Origin: Bufo bufo
Lineage: Eukaryota; Chordata; Amphibia; Anura; Bufonidae
Reading direction: 5' to 3'
Length of the DNA: 64,000 nt
Assembly (NCBI RefSeq): GCF_905171765.1
Contig: NC_053392.1
Location: forward strand, 408,958,366-409,022,365
Shown: one piece after another, positions 13,929 to 25,900 of the stretch
Numbering within the stretch: the first letter of the stretch is position 1
Layout: each line of letters opens with the position of its first letter
Notes under the pieces: generated by a model
Seen by the model: only the letters and a program-made list of their open reading frames with translations
The model's database searches: none
What the model was told of the DNA's origin: nothing
Program-made: the position numbers and the translations under genes

Positions 13929-16884
13929 GGAAGAGATAGAATGCACTAACGCACAACCACTTATGTTTCCTGATGATGAGGACATGGGAATACCACCTCA
14001 GCACGTCTCTGATGATGACGAAACACAGGTGCCAACTGCTGCGTCTTTCTGCAGTGTGCAGACTGAACAGGAGGTCAGGGATCAAGACTGGGTGGAAGAC
14101 GATGCAGGGGATGATGAGGTCCTAGACCCCCACATGGAATGAAGGTCGTGCCACTGACTTTTACAGTTCGGAGGAAGAGGCATTGGTGAGACCGTGCCAA
14201 CAGCGTAGCAAAAGAGGGAGCAGTGGGCATAAGCAGAACACCCGCCGCCAAGAGACTCCGCCTGCTACTGACCGCCGCCATCTGGGACCGAGCACCCCAA
14301 AGGCAGCTTCAAGGAGTTCCCTGGCATGGCACTTCTTCAAACAATTTGCTGACGACAAGACCCGAGTGGTTTGCACGCTGTGCCATCAGAGCCTGAAGCG
14401 AGGCATTAACGTTCTGAACCTTAGCACAACCTGCATGCAAAGCATGAACTGCAGTGGAGTAAACACCTTAAAAACAAGGAACTCACTCAGGCTCCCCCTG
14501 CTACCTCTTCTGCTGCTGCCGCCTCGGACTCTTCTGCTGCTGCTGCCTCGGCCTCTTCCTCCGCCTCTGGAGGAACGTTGGCACCTGCCGCCCAGCAAAC
14601 ATGGGATGTACCACCAACACCACCACCTGCGTCACTAAGCATCTCAACCATGTCACACAGCAGCGTTCAGCTCTCCATCTCACAAACATTTGAGAGAGCG
14701 TAAATTCCCACCTAGCCACCCTCGATCCCTGGCCCTGAATGCCAGCATTTCTAAACTACTGGGCTATGAAATGCTGTCATTTAGGATGGTGGACACAGAC
14801 AGCTTCAAACAGCTCATGTCGCTTGCTGTCCCACAGTATGTTGTTCCCAGCCGGCACTACTTCTCCAAGAGAGCCGTGCCTTCCCTGCACAAACAAGTAT
14901 CCGATAAAATCAAGTGTGCACTGCACAACGCCATCTGTGGCAAGGTCCACCTAACCACAGATACGTGGACCAGTAAGCACGGCCAGGGACGCTATATCTC
15001 CCTAACTGCACACTGGGTAAATGTAGTGGCGGCTGGGCCCCAGGCGAAGAGCTGTTTGGCGCACGTCCTTCCGCCGCCAAGGATCGCAGGGCAACATTCT
15101 TTGCCTCCTGTCTCCTCCTCCTCCTACTCAGCTTCCTCCTCTTCTTCTTCCACCTGCTCATCCAGTCAGCCACACACCTTCACCACCAACTTCAGCACAG
15201 CCCGGAGTAAACGTCAGCAGGCCATTCTGAAACTCATATGTTTGGGGGACAGGCCCCACACCGCACAGGAGTTGTGGGGGGTATAGAACAACAGACCGAC
15301 GAGTGGTTGCTGCCGGTGAGCCTCAAGCCCGGCCTGGTGGTGTGCGATAATGGGCGAAATCTCATTGCAGCTCTGGGACTAGCCGGTTTGACGCACATCC
15401 CTTGCCTGGCGCATGTGCTGAATTTGGTGGTGCAGAAGTTCATTCACAACTACCCCGACATGTCAGAGCTGCTGCATAAAGTGCGGGCCATCTATTCGCG
15501 CGTCCGGCGTTCACATCCTGCCGCTGCTCACCTGTCTGCGCTACAGCGTAACTTCGGCCTTCCTGCTCACCACCTCATATGCGACGTGCCCACCAAGTGG
15601 AACTCCACCTTGCACATGCTGGACAGACTGTGCGAGGAGCAGCAGCAGGCCATAGTGGAGTTTCAGCTGCAGCACGCACGGGTCAGTCGCACTGCGGAAC
15701 AGCACCACTTCACCACCAATGACTGGGCCTCCATGCGAGACCTGTGTGCCCTGTTCCGCTGTTTTGAGTACTCCACCAACATGGCCAGTGGCGATGATGC
15801 CGTTATCAGCGTTACAATACCACTTCTATGTCTCTTTGACAAAACACTTAGGGCGATGATGGAAGAGGAGGTGGCCAAGGAGGAGGAGGAGGAGGAGGAG
15901 GAAGAGGGGTCATTTTTAGCACTTTCAGGCCAGTCTCTTCGAAGTGACTCAGAGGGAGGTTTTTTGCAACAGCAGAGGCCAGGTACAAATGTGGCCAGAC
16001 AGGGCCCACTACTGGAGGACGAGGATGAGGAGGAGGTGGAGGAGGATGAGGATGAAGCATGTTCACAGCGGGGTGGCACCCAACGCAGCTCGGGGCCATC
16101 ACTGGTGCGTGGCTGGGGGGAAACGCAGGGCGATGACGATACGCCTCCCACAGAGGACAGCTTGTCCTTACCTCTGGGCAGCCTGGCACACATGAGCGAC
16201 TACATGCTGCAGTGCCTGCGCAACGACAGCAGAGTTGCCCACATTTTAACATGTGCGGACTACTGGGTTGCCACCCTGCTGGATCCCCGGTACAAAGACA
16301 ATGTGCCCACCTTACTTCCTACACTGGAGCGTGATAGGAAGATGCGCGAGTACAAGCGCACGTTGGTAGACGCGATACTGAGAGCATTCCCAAATGTCAC
16401 AGGGGAACAAGTGGAAGCCCAAGACGAAGGCAGAGGAGGAGCAAGAGGTTGCCAACGCAGCTGTGTCACGGCCAGCTCCTCTGAGGGCAGGGTTAGCATT
16501 GCAGAGATGTGGAAAAGTTTTGTCACCACGCCACAGCTAACTGCACCACCACCTGATACGGAACGTGTTAGCAGGAGGCAACATTTCACTAACATGGTGG
16601 AACAGTACGTGTGCACACCCCTCCACGTACTAACTGAATGTTCGGCCCCATTCAACTTCTGGGTCTCCAAATTGTCCACGTGGCCAGAGCTAGCCTTTTA
16701 TGCCTTGGAGGTGCTGGCCTGCCCGGCGGCCAGCGTTTTGTCTGAACGTGTATTCAGCACGGCAGGGGGCGTCATTACAGACAAACGCAGCCGCCTGTCT
16801 ACAGCCAATGTGGACAAGCTGACGTTCATAACAATTAACCAGGCATGGATCCCACAGGACCTGTCCATCCCTTGTGCAGATTAG
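13928..16884 (+). pseudogene. hAT transposase of copy B, truncated and frameshifted
   Basis: The translation follows the intact transposase at 22951-26346 from about residue 150 to the C terminus, but in several frames. Compared with copy C, an extra C near 14130 shifts the frame after LDP. A 16-bp deletion between CCTGCATG repeats near 14435 removes the end of the BED zinc finger. One base is lost near 15280 (GTTGTGGGGGGTAT against GTTGTGGCGAGGTAT). The last 548 codons (15238-16884) are open and keep the CDNGRNL and SERVFSTAGG motifs. The reading ends NQAWIPQDLSIPCAD and stop, eleven residues beyond the stop in copy C. It cannot make a full transposase. Confidence 0.9.
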
Positions 16885-17002
16885 ACATTAACTACTTCCC
16901 CTTAACCATATATTATTGTACTCCAGGGCACTTCCTCATTCAATCCTATTTTTATTTTCATTTTACCATTATATTGCGGGGCAACCCAAAGTTGAATGAA
17001 CC
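16885..17002 (+). other. hAT-1 copy B spacer between transposase and array
   Basis: About 120 bp of A/T-rich sequence follow the stop codon and end in GGGCAACCCAAAGTTGAATG, where the array begins. The same spacer, inverted, lies at 22799-22950 in copy C. This fixes the array as an integral part of the element. Confidence 0.7.
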
Positions 17003-18137
17003 TCTCCTGTGTCTGGGTGCCGGGGCCTAAAAATATCTGACAGTGGCCTGTTCCAGTGGTGGGTGACGTGAAGCCTGATTCTCTGCTATGACATGAAGAC
17101 TGATTCTCTGCTGAGTCGCTGACATGAACCCAGATTCTATGTTATGGGACCTCTCTCCTCTGTCTGGGTGCCGGGGCCTAAATTATATGACAATGGACTG
17201 TTCCAATGTTGGGTGACGTGAAGCATGATTCTCTGCTATGACATGAAGACTGATTCTCTGCTGACATGAAGCCAGAGTCTCTGTTATGGGACCTCTCTCC
17301 TCTGCCTGGGTACCTGGGCCTAAATATCTGACAATGGACTGTTCCAGTGGTGGGTGACGTGAAGCCTGATTCTCTGCTATGACATGAAGACTGATTCTCT
17401 GCTGACATGAAGCCAGATTCTCTGCTAAGGGACCTCTCTCCTCTGCCTGGGTGCCTGGGCCTAAATATCTGACAATGGACTGTTCCAGTGGTGGGTTACG
17501 TGAATCCTGATTCTCTGCTATGACATGAAGACTGATTCTCTGCTGACATGAAGCCAGATTCTCTGCTATGGGACCTCTCTCCTCTGCCTGGGCCTAAATA
17601 TCTGACAATGGACTGTTCCAGTGGTGGGTGACGTGAAGCCTGATTCTCTGCTATGACATAAAGACTGATTCTCTGCTGACATGAAGCCAGATTCTCTGCT
17701 ATGGGACCTCTCTCCTCTGCCTGGGTGCCTGGCCCTATATATCTGACAATGGACTGTTCCAGTGGTGGGTGACGTGAAGCATGATTCTCTGCTATGACAT
17801 GAAGACTGATTCTCTGCTGACATGAAGCCAGATTCTCTGCTATGGAACCTCTCTCCTCTGCCTGGGTGCCTGGGCCTAAATATCTGACAATGGACTGTTC
17901 CAGTGGTGGGTGACGTGAAGCATGATTCTCTGCTATGACATGAAGACTGATTCTCTGCTGACATGAAGCCAGATTCTATGTTATGGGACCTCTCTCCTCT
18001 ACCTGGGTGCCAGGGCCTAAATATCTGACAATGGACTGTTCCAGTGGTGGGTGACGTGAAGCCTGATTCTCTGCTATGACATGAAGACTGATTCTCTGCT
18101 GACATGAAGCCAGATTCTCTGCCATGGGACCTCTCTC
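17003..18137 (+). repeat. 141-bp-type array in hAT-1 copy B, about 8 units
   Basis: GGTGACGTG-type marks fall at 17062, 17212, 17353, 17494 and 17627, giving spacings of 150, 141, 141 and 133 bp. The units share the order of the A and C units but carry fixed differences, such as AAATATCTGACAATGGAC in place of AAATGTGTGACAGTGGCC. The array is short and irregular, as expected for an old or unexpanded state. Confidence 0.9.
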
Positions 18138-18423
18138 CAATTGATATTATTTAATTTTTATTTATTTTACTTTTATTTTTATTCATTTCCCTATCCACAT
18201 TTGTTTGCAGGGGATTTAACTACATTTTGCTGCCCTTTGCAGCCCTCTAGCCCTTTCCTGGGCTGTTTTACAGCCTTTTTAGTGCCGAAAAGTTCGGGTC
18301 CCCATTGACTTCAATGGGGTTCGGGTTCGGGACGAAGTTCGGGTCGGGTTCGGATCCCGAACATTTCCGGGAAGTTCGGCCGAACTTCTCGAACCCGAAC
18401 ATCCAGGTGTTCACTCAACTCTA
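18138..18423 (+). repeat. 3' subterminal and terminal region of hAT-1 copy B
   Basis: This matches 12677-12950 and the inverse of 18467-18759. It has CCAATTGATAT, the GTTTGCAGGGGAT segment and the GTTCGG-rich terminus. Facing copy C, it makes a long inverted repeat with only 43 bp between the two termini. Confidence 0.75.
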
Positions 18424-18466
18424 CTCAAAAGGGGTCATATATGTCATCGAATGTACAGATTGTGAT
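18424..18466 (+). pseudogene. Penelope-like GIY-YIG nuclease, left fragment
   Basis: These 43 bp read GVIYVIECTDCD in the frame that continues at 28817. GVIYVIEC is the GIY motif of the C-terminal nuclease of Penelope-like retroelements. The fragment lies between the 3' end of hAT-1 copy B and the start of copy C. The last eight bases, ATTGTGAT (18459-18466), are duplicated at 28809-28816 on the other side of copy C. The reverse transcriptase that should precede it is not in the window; its place is taken by copy B. Confidence 0.8.
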
Positions 18467-18759
18467 TAGAGTTAAGCGAACACCTGGATGTTCGGGTTCG
18501 AGAAGTTCGGCCGAACTTCCCGGAAATGTTCGGGTTCGGGATCCGAACCCGATCCGAACTTCGTCCCGAACCCCATTGAAGTCAATGGGGACCCGAACTT
18601 TTGGGCACTAAAAAGGCTGTAAAACAGCCCAGGAAAGAGCTAGAGGGCTGCAAAAGGCAGCAACATGTAGGTAAATCCCCTGCAAACAAATGTGGATAGG
18701 GAAATGAATTAAAATAAAAATTAAAAAAATAAAAATGCACCAATATCAATTGGACAGAG
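18467..18759 (-). repeat. 3' terminal and subterminal region of hAT-1 copy C
   Basis: The terminus is TAGAGTTAAGCGAACACC, followed by several GTTCGG/CCGAAC inverted motifs and then the A/T-rich segment ending in CCAATATCAATTGG. It matches the ends of copies A and B in inverse orientation and is the expected transposase-binding end. Confidence 0.75.
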
Positions 18760-21700
18760 GTCCCATAGCAGAGAATCTGGCTTCACATCAGCAGAGAATC
18801 AGTCTCTTCATGCCATAGCAAAGAATCTGGCTTCATGTCAGCAAAGAATCAGTCTCTTCATGCCATAGCAGAGAATCTGGCTTCATGTCAGCGCAGAATA
18901 AGTCTTCATGTCATAGCAGAGAATCAGGCTTCACGTCACCCACCACTGGAACAGGCCACTGTCACACATTTAGGCCCAGGCACCCAGGCAGAGGAGAGAG
19001 GTCCCGTAACAGAGAATCTGGCCTTATGTCAGCGCAGAATCTGTCTTCATGTCATAGCAGAGAATCAGGCTTCACGTAACCCACCACTGGAACAGGCCAC
19101 TGTCACACATTTAGGCCCCGGCACCCAGACAGAGGAGAGCGGTCCCGTAACAGAGAATCTGGCCTTATGTCAGCGCAGAATCTGTCTTCATGTCATAGCA
19201 CAGAATCAGGCTTCACGTCACCCACCACTGGAACAGGCCACTGTCACACATTTAGGCCCAGGCACCCAGGCAGAGGAGAGAGGTCCCGTAACAGAGAATC
19301 TGGCCTTATGTCAGCGCAGAATCTGTATTCATGTCATAGCAGAGAATCAGGCTTCACGTCACCCACCACTGGAACAGGCCACTGTCACACATTTAGGCCC
19401 CGGCACCCAGACAGAGGAGAGCGGTCCCGTAACAGAGAATCTGGCCTTATGTCAGCGCAGAATCTGTCTTCATGTCATAGCAGAGAATCAGGCTTCACGT
19501 CACCCACCACTGGAACAGGCCACTGTCACACATTTAGGCCCAGGCACCCAGGCAGAGGAGAGAGGTCCCGTAACAGAGAATCTGGCCTTATGTCAGCGCA
19601 GAATCTGTATTCATGTCATAGCAGAGAATCAGGCTTCACGTCACCCACCACTGGAACAGGCCACTGTCACACATTTAGGCCCCGGCACCCAGAGAGAGGA
19701 GAGCGGTCCCGTAACAGAGAATCTGGCCTTATGTCAGCGCAGAATCTGTCTTCATGTCATAGCAGAGAATCAGGCTTCACGTCACCCACCACTGGAACAG
19801 GCCACTGTCACACATCTAGGCCCAGGCACCCAGGCAGAGGAGAGAGGTCCCGTAACAGAGAATCTGGCCTTATGTCAGCGCAGAATCTGTCTTCATGTCA
19901 TAGCAGAGAATCAGGCTTCACGTCACCCACCACTGGAACAGGCCACTGTCACACATTTAGGCCCAGGCACCCAGGCAGACGAGAGAGGTCCCGTAACAGA
20001 GAATCTGGCCTTATGTCAGCACAGAATCTGTCTTCATGTGATAGCAGAGAATCAGGCTTCACGTCACCCACCACTGGAACAGGCCACTGTCACACATTTA
20101 GGCCCAGGCACCCAGGCAGAGGAGAGAGGTCCCGTAACAGAGAATCTGGCCTTATGTCAGCGCAGAATCTGTATTCATGTCATAGCAGAGAATCAGGCTT
20201 CACGTCACCCACCACTGGATCAGGCCACTGTCACACATTTAGGCCCCGGCACCCAGACAGAGGAGAGCGGTCCCGTAACAGAGAATCTGGCCTTATGTCA
20301 GCGCAGAATCTGTCTTCGTGTCATAGCAGAGAATCAGGCTTCACGTCACCCACCACTGGAACAGGCCACTGTCACACATTTAGGCCCAGGCACCCAGGCA
20401 GAGGAGATAGGTCCCGTAACAGAGAATCTGGCCTTATGTCAGCGCAGAATCTGTCTTCATGTCATAGCAGAGAATCAGGCTTCACGTCACCCACCACTGG
20501 AACAGGCCACTGTCACACATTTAGGCCCAGGCACCCAGGCAGAGGAGAGAGGTCCCGTAACAGAGAATCTGGCCTTATGTCAGCGCAGAATCTGTCTTCA
20601 TGTCATAGCAGAGAATCAGGCTTCACGTCACCCACCACTGGAACAGGCCACTGTCACACATTTAGGCCCAGGTACCCAGTCAGAGGAGAGAGGTCCCGTA
20701 ACAGAGAATCTGGCCTTATGTCAGCGCAGAATCTGTATTCATGTCATAGCAGAGAATCAGGCTTCACGTCACCCACCACTGGAACAGGCCACTGTCACAC
20801 ATTTAGGCCCAGGCACCCAGGCAGAGGAGAGAGGTCCCGTAACAGAGAATCTGGCCTTATGTCAGCGCAGAATCTGTCTTCATGTCATAGCAGAGAATCA
20901 GGCTTCACGTCCCCCACCACTGGAACAGGCCACTGTCACACATTTAGGCCCAGGCACCCAGGCAGAGAAGAGAGGTCCCGTAACAGAGAATCTGGCCTTA
21001 TGTCAGCGCAGAATCTGTCTTCATGTGATAGCAGAGAATCAGGCTTCACGTCACCCACCACTGGAACAGGCCACTGTCACACATTTAGGCCCAGGCACCC
21101 AGGCAGAGGAGAGAGGTCCCGTAACAGAGAATCTGGCCTTATGTCAGCGCAGAATCTGTATTCATGTCATAGCAGAGAATCAGGCTTCACGTCACCCACC
21201 ACTGGATCAGGCCACTGTCACACATTTAGGCCCCGGCACCCAGACAGAGGAGAGCGGTCCCGTAACAGAGAATCTGGCCTTATGTCAGCGCAGAATCTGT
21301 CTTCGTGTCATAGCAGAGAATCAGGCTTCACGTCAGCCACCACTGGAACAGGCCACTGTCACACATTTAGGCCCAGGCACCAAGGCAGAGGAGATAGGTC
21401 CCGTAACAGAGAATCTGGCCTTATGTCAGCGCAGAATCTGTCTTCATGTCATAGCAGAGAATCAGGCTTCACGTCACCCACCACTGGAACAGGCCACTGT
21501 CACACATTTAGGCCCAGGCACCCAGGCAGAGGAGAGAGGTCCCGTAACAGAGAATCTGGCCTTATGTCAGCGCAGAATCTGTCTTCATGTCATAGCAGAG
21601 AATCAGGCTTCACGTCACCCACCACTGGAACAGGCCACTGTCACACATTTAGGCCCAGGTACCCAGTCAGAGGAGAGAGGTCCCGTAACAGAGAATCTGG

Positions 21701-22798
21701 CCTTATGTCAGCGCAGAATCTGTATTCATGTCATAGCAGAGAATCAGGCTTCACGTCACCCACCACTGGAACAGGCCACTGTCACACATTTAGGCCCAGG
21801 CACCCAGGCAGAGGAGAGAGGTCCCGTAACAGAGAATCTGGCCTTATGTCAGCGCAGAATCTGTCTTCATGTCATAGCAGAGAATCAGGCTTCACGTCAC
21901 CCACCACTGGAACAAGCCACTGTCACACATTTAGGCCCAGGCACCCAGGCAGAGGAGAGAGGTCCCGTAACAGAGAATCTGGCCTTATGTCAGCGCAGAA
22001 TCTGTATTCATGTCATAGCAGAGAATCAGGCTTCACGTCACCCACCACTGGAACAGGCCACTGTCACACATTTAGGCCCCGGCACCCAGACAGAGGGGAG
22101 AGGTCCCGTAACAGAGAATCTGGCCTTATGTCAGCGCAGAATGTGTATTCATGATATAGCAGAGAATCAGGCTTCACGTCACCCACCACTGGAACAGGCC
22201 ACTGTCACACATTTAGGCCCCGGCACCCAGACAGAGGAGAGCGGTCCCGTAACAGAAAATCTGGCCTTATGTCAGCGCAGAATCTGTCTTCATGTCATAG
22301 CAGAGAATCAGGCTTCACGTCACCCACCACTGGAACAGGCCACTGTCACACATTTAGGCCCAGGCAGAGGAGAGAGGTCCCGTAACAGAGAATCTGGCCT
22401 TATGTCAGCTCAGAATCTGTCTTCATGTCATAGCAGAGAATCAGGCTTCACGTCACCCACCACTGGAACAGGCCACTGTCACACATTTAGGCCCAGGCAC
22501 CCAGGCAGAGGAGAGAGGTCCCGTAACAGAGAATCTGGCCTTATGTCATCGCAGAATCTGTATTCATGTCATAGCAGAGAATCAGGATTCACGTCACCCA
22601 CCACTGGAACAGGCCCCTGTCACATATTTAGGCCCAGGCACCCAGGCAGAGGAGAGAGGTCGCGTAACAGAGAATCTGGCTTCATGTCAGCACAGAATAA
22701 GTCTTCATGTCATAGTAGAGAATCAGGCTTCACGTCACCCACCACTGGAACAGGCCACTGTCACACATTTAGGCCCCGGCACCCAGACAGAGGAGAGG
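18760..22798. repeat. 141-bp tandem array in hAT-1 copy C, about 29 units
   Basis: The units are the reverse complement of those in copy A (AATCAGGCTTCACGTCACCC, CCACTGGAACAGGCCACTGT). Variant TGTCTTCGTG occurs at 20311 and 21298, and GGTACCCAGT at 20671 and 21658. Both pairs are 987 bp apart, exactly seven units, so a block of at least seven units was duplicated. Unit variants (CAGGCAGAGGAGAGAGG against CAGACAGAGGAGAGCGG) alternate in patches. The longest open frame through it (1331 codons) is an effect of a unit length divisible by three. Confidence 0.95.
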
Positions 22799-22950
22799 TT
22801 CATTCAACTTTGGGTTGCCCCGCAATATAATGGTAAAATGAAATTAAAAATAGTATTGAATGAGGAAGTGCCCTGGAGTAGAATAATATATTGTTAAGGG
22901 GAGGTAGTTAATATCTAATCTGCACAAGGGATGGACAGGTCCTGTGGGAT
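22799..22950 (-). other. hAT-1 copy C spacer between transposase and array
   Basis: This is an A/T-rich stretch matching 16885-17002 of copy B in inverse orientation. It contains the sequence that codes the last eleven residues in copy B but lies beyond the stop in copy C. Confidence 0.65.
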
Positions 22951-25900
22951 TCATGCCTGGTTCATTTTTATGAACGTCAGCTTGTCCACATTGGCTGTAG
23001 ACAGGCGGCTGCGTTTGTCTGTAATGACGCCCCCTGCCGTGCTGAATACACGTTCAGACAAAACGCTGGCCTCCGGGCAGGCCAGCACCTCCAAGGAATA
23101 AAAGGCTAGCTCTGGCCACGTGGACAATTTGGAGACCCAGAAGTTGAATGGGGCCGAACCATCAGTCAGTACATGGAGGGGTGTGCACAGGTACTGTTCC
23201 ACCATGTTAGTGAAATGTTGCCTCCTGCTAACACGTTCCGTATCAGGTGGTGGTGCAGTTAGCTGTGGCGTGGTGACAAAACTTTTCCACATCTCTGCTA
23301 TGCTAACCCTGCCCTCAGAGGAGCTGGCCGTGACACAGCTGCGTTGGCGACCTCTTGCTCCTCCTCTGCCTTCGCCTTGGGCTTCCACTGGTTCCCCTGT
23401 GACATTTGGGAATGCTCTCAGTAGCAAGTCTACCAACGTGCGCTTGTACTCGAGCATCTTCCTATCACGCTCCAGTGTAGGAAGTAAGGTGGGCACATTG
23501 TCTTTGTACCCGGGATCCAGCAGGGTGGCAACCCAGTATTCCGCACACGTTAAAATGTGGGCAACTCTGCTGTCGTTGTGCAGGCACTGCAGCATGTAGT
23601 CGCTCATGTGTGCCAGGCTGCCCAGAGTTAAGGACAAGCTGTCCTCTGTGGGAGGCGTATCGTCATCGTCCTGTGTTTCCCCCCAGCCACGCACCAGTGA
23701 TGGGCCCGAGCTGCTTTGGGTGCCACCCCGCTGTGAACATGCTTCATCCTCATCCTCCTCCTCCTCCTCCTCCTCCTCATCCTCGTCCTCCTCGTCCTCC
23801 AGTAGTGGGCCCTGTCTGGCCACATTTGTACCTGGCCTCTGGTGTTGCAAAAAACCTCCCTCTGAGTCACTTTGAAGAGACTGGCCTGAAAGTGCTAAAA
23901 ATGACCCCTCTTTCTCCTCTTCCTCCTGGGCCACCTCCTCTTCCATCATCGCCCTAAGTGTTTTCTCAAGGAGACATTGAAGTGGTATTGTAACGCTGAT
24001 AACGGCGTCATCGCCACTGGCCATGTTGGTGGAGTACTCGAAACAGCGCAACAGGGCACACAGGTCTCGCATGGAGGCCCAGTCATTGGTGGTGAAGTGG
24101 TGCTGTTCCGCAGTGCGACTGACCCGTGCGTGCTGCAGCTGAAACTCCACTATGGCCTGCTGCTGCTCACACAGTCTGTCCAGCATGTGCAAGGTGGAGT
24201 TCCACCTGGTGGGTACGTCGCATATGAGGCGGTGAGCGGGAAGGCCGAAGTTACGCTGTAGCGCAGACAGGCGAGCAGCGGCAGGGTGTGAACGCCGGAA
24301 GCGCGAACAGACGGCCCGCACTTTATGCAGCAGCTCTGACATGTCGGCGTAGTTGCGAATGAACTTCTGCACCACCAAATTCAGCACATGCGCCAGGCAA
24401 GGGATGTGCGTCAAACCGGCTAGTCCCAGAGCTGCAACGAGATTTCGCCCATTATCGCACACCACCAGGCCGGGCTTGAGGCTCACCGGCAGCAACCACT
24501 CGTCGGTCTGTTGTTCTATACCTCGCCACAACTCCTGTGCGGTGTGGGGCCTGTCCCCCAAACATATGAGTTTCAGAATGGCCTGCTGACGTTTACCCCG
24601 TGCTGTGCTGAAGTTGGTGGTGAAGGTGTGTGGCTGACTGGATGAGCAGGTGGAAGAAGAGGAGGAGGAAGCTGAGTAGGAGGAGGAGGAGACAGGAGGC
24701 AAAGAATGTTGCCCTGCGATCCTTGGCGGCGGAAGGACGTGCGCCAAACAGCTCTCCGCCTGGGGCCCAGCCGCCACTACATTTACCCAGTGTGCAGTTA
24801 GGGAGATATAGCGTCCCTGGCCGTGCTTACTGGTCCACGTATCTGTGGTTAGGTGGACCTTGCCACAGATGGCGTTGCGCAGTGCACACTTTATTTTATC
24901 GGACACTTGTTTGTGCAGGGAAGGCACGGCTCTCTTGGAGAAGTAGTGGCGGCTGGGAACAACATACTGTGGGACAGCAAGCGACATGAGCTGTTTGAAG
25001 CTGTGTGTGTCCACCAGCCTAAATGACAGCATTTCATAGGCCAGTAGTTTAGAAATGCTGGCATTCAGGGCCAGGGATCGAGGGTGGCTAGGTGGGAATT
25101 TACGCTTTCTCTCAAATGTTTGTGAGATGGAGAGCTGAACGCTGCCGTGTGACATGGTTGAGATGCTTGGTGACGCAGGTGGTGGTGTTGGTGGTACATC
25201 CCATGTTTGCTGGGCGGCAGGTGCCAACGTTCCTCCAGAGGCGGAGGAAGAGGCCGAGGCGGCGGCAGCAGCAGAAGAGGCCGAGGCAGCAGCAGCAGAA
25301 GAGGTAGCAGGGGGAGCCTGAGTGACTTCTTTGTTTTTAAGGTGTTTACTCCACTGCAGTTCATGCTTTGCATGCAGGTGCCTGGTCATGCAGGTTGTGC
25401 TAAGGTTCAGAACGTTAATGCCTCGCTTCAGGCTCTGATGGCACAGCGTGCAAACCACTCGGGTCTTGTCGTCAGCACATTGTTTGAAGAAGTGCCATGC
25501 CAGGGAACTCCTTGAAGCTGCCTTTGGGGTGCTCGGTCCCAGATGGTGGCGGTCAGTAGCAGGCGGAGTCTCTTGGCGGCGGGTGTTCTGATTTTGCCCA
25601 CTGCTCCCTCTTTTGCTACGCTGTTGGCTCGGTCTCACCACTGCCTCTTCCTCCGAACTGTGAAAGTCAGTGGCACGACCTTTATTCCATGTGGGGTCTA
25701 GGACCTCATCGTCCCCTGCATCGTCTTCCACCCAGTCTTGATCCCTGACCTCCTGTTCAGTCTGCACACTGCAGAAAGACGCAGCAGTTGGCACCTGTGT
25801 TTCGTCATCATCAGAGACGTGCTGAGGTGGTATTCCCATGTCCTCATCATCAGGAAAAATAAGTGGTTGTGCGTTAGTGCATTCTATCTCTTCCACCCCT

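Larger units (their letters stand above)
13924..18423 (+). mobile_element. hAT-1 copy B, 5'-truncated
   Basis: This is a defective copy: no 5' terminus, a broken transposase (13928-16884), a short 141-bp-type array (17003-18137) and a complete 3' terminal region. It ends in CTCAACTCTA at 18414-18423. The following eight bases, CTCAAAAG (18424-18431), would be its target duplication and lie in Penelope-like coding sequence. The 5' junction at about 13924-13928 joins the 320-bp repeat to the transposase through GAGT, where copy C has GGGT, suggesting microhomology-mediated loss of the 5' half. Its array units differ from those of A and C (for example AAATATCTGACAATGG), so it is probably an older lineage. 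Confidence 0.85.

Noticed and set aside
15663..16252. Ser- or Pro-rich frames antisense to the hAT transposases (also 23606-23957)
   Set aside because: They are shadows of the Glu/Asp-coding GAG/GAY tracts of the transposase on the opposite strand.
18835..22830. 1331-codon plus-strand open frame in the array of hAT-1 copy C
   Set aside because: Same periodicity effect. It runs antisense to the transposase gene and over non-coding 3' sequence, with no domain other than the repeat.
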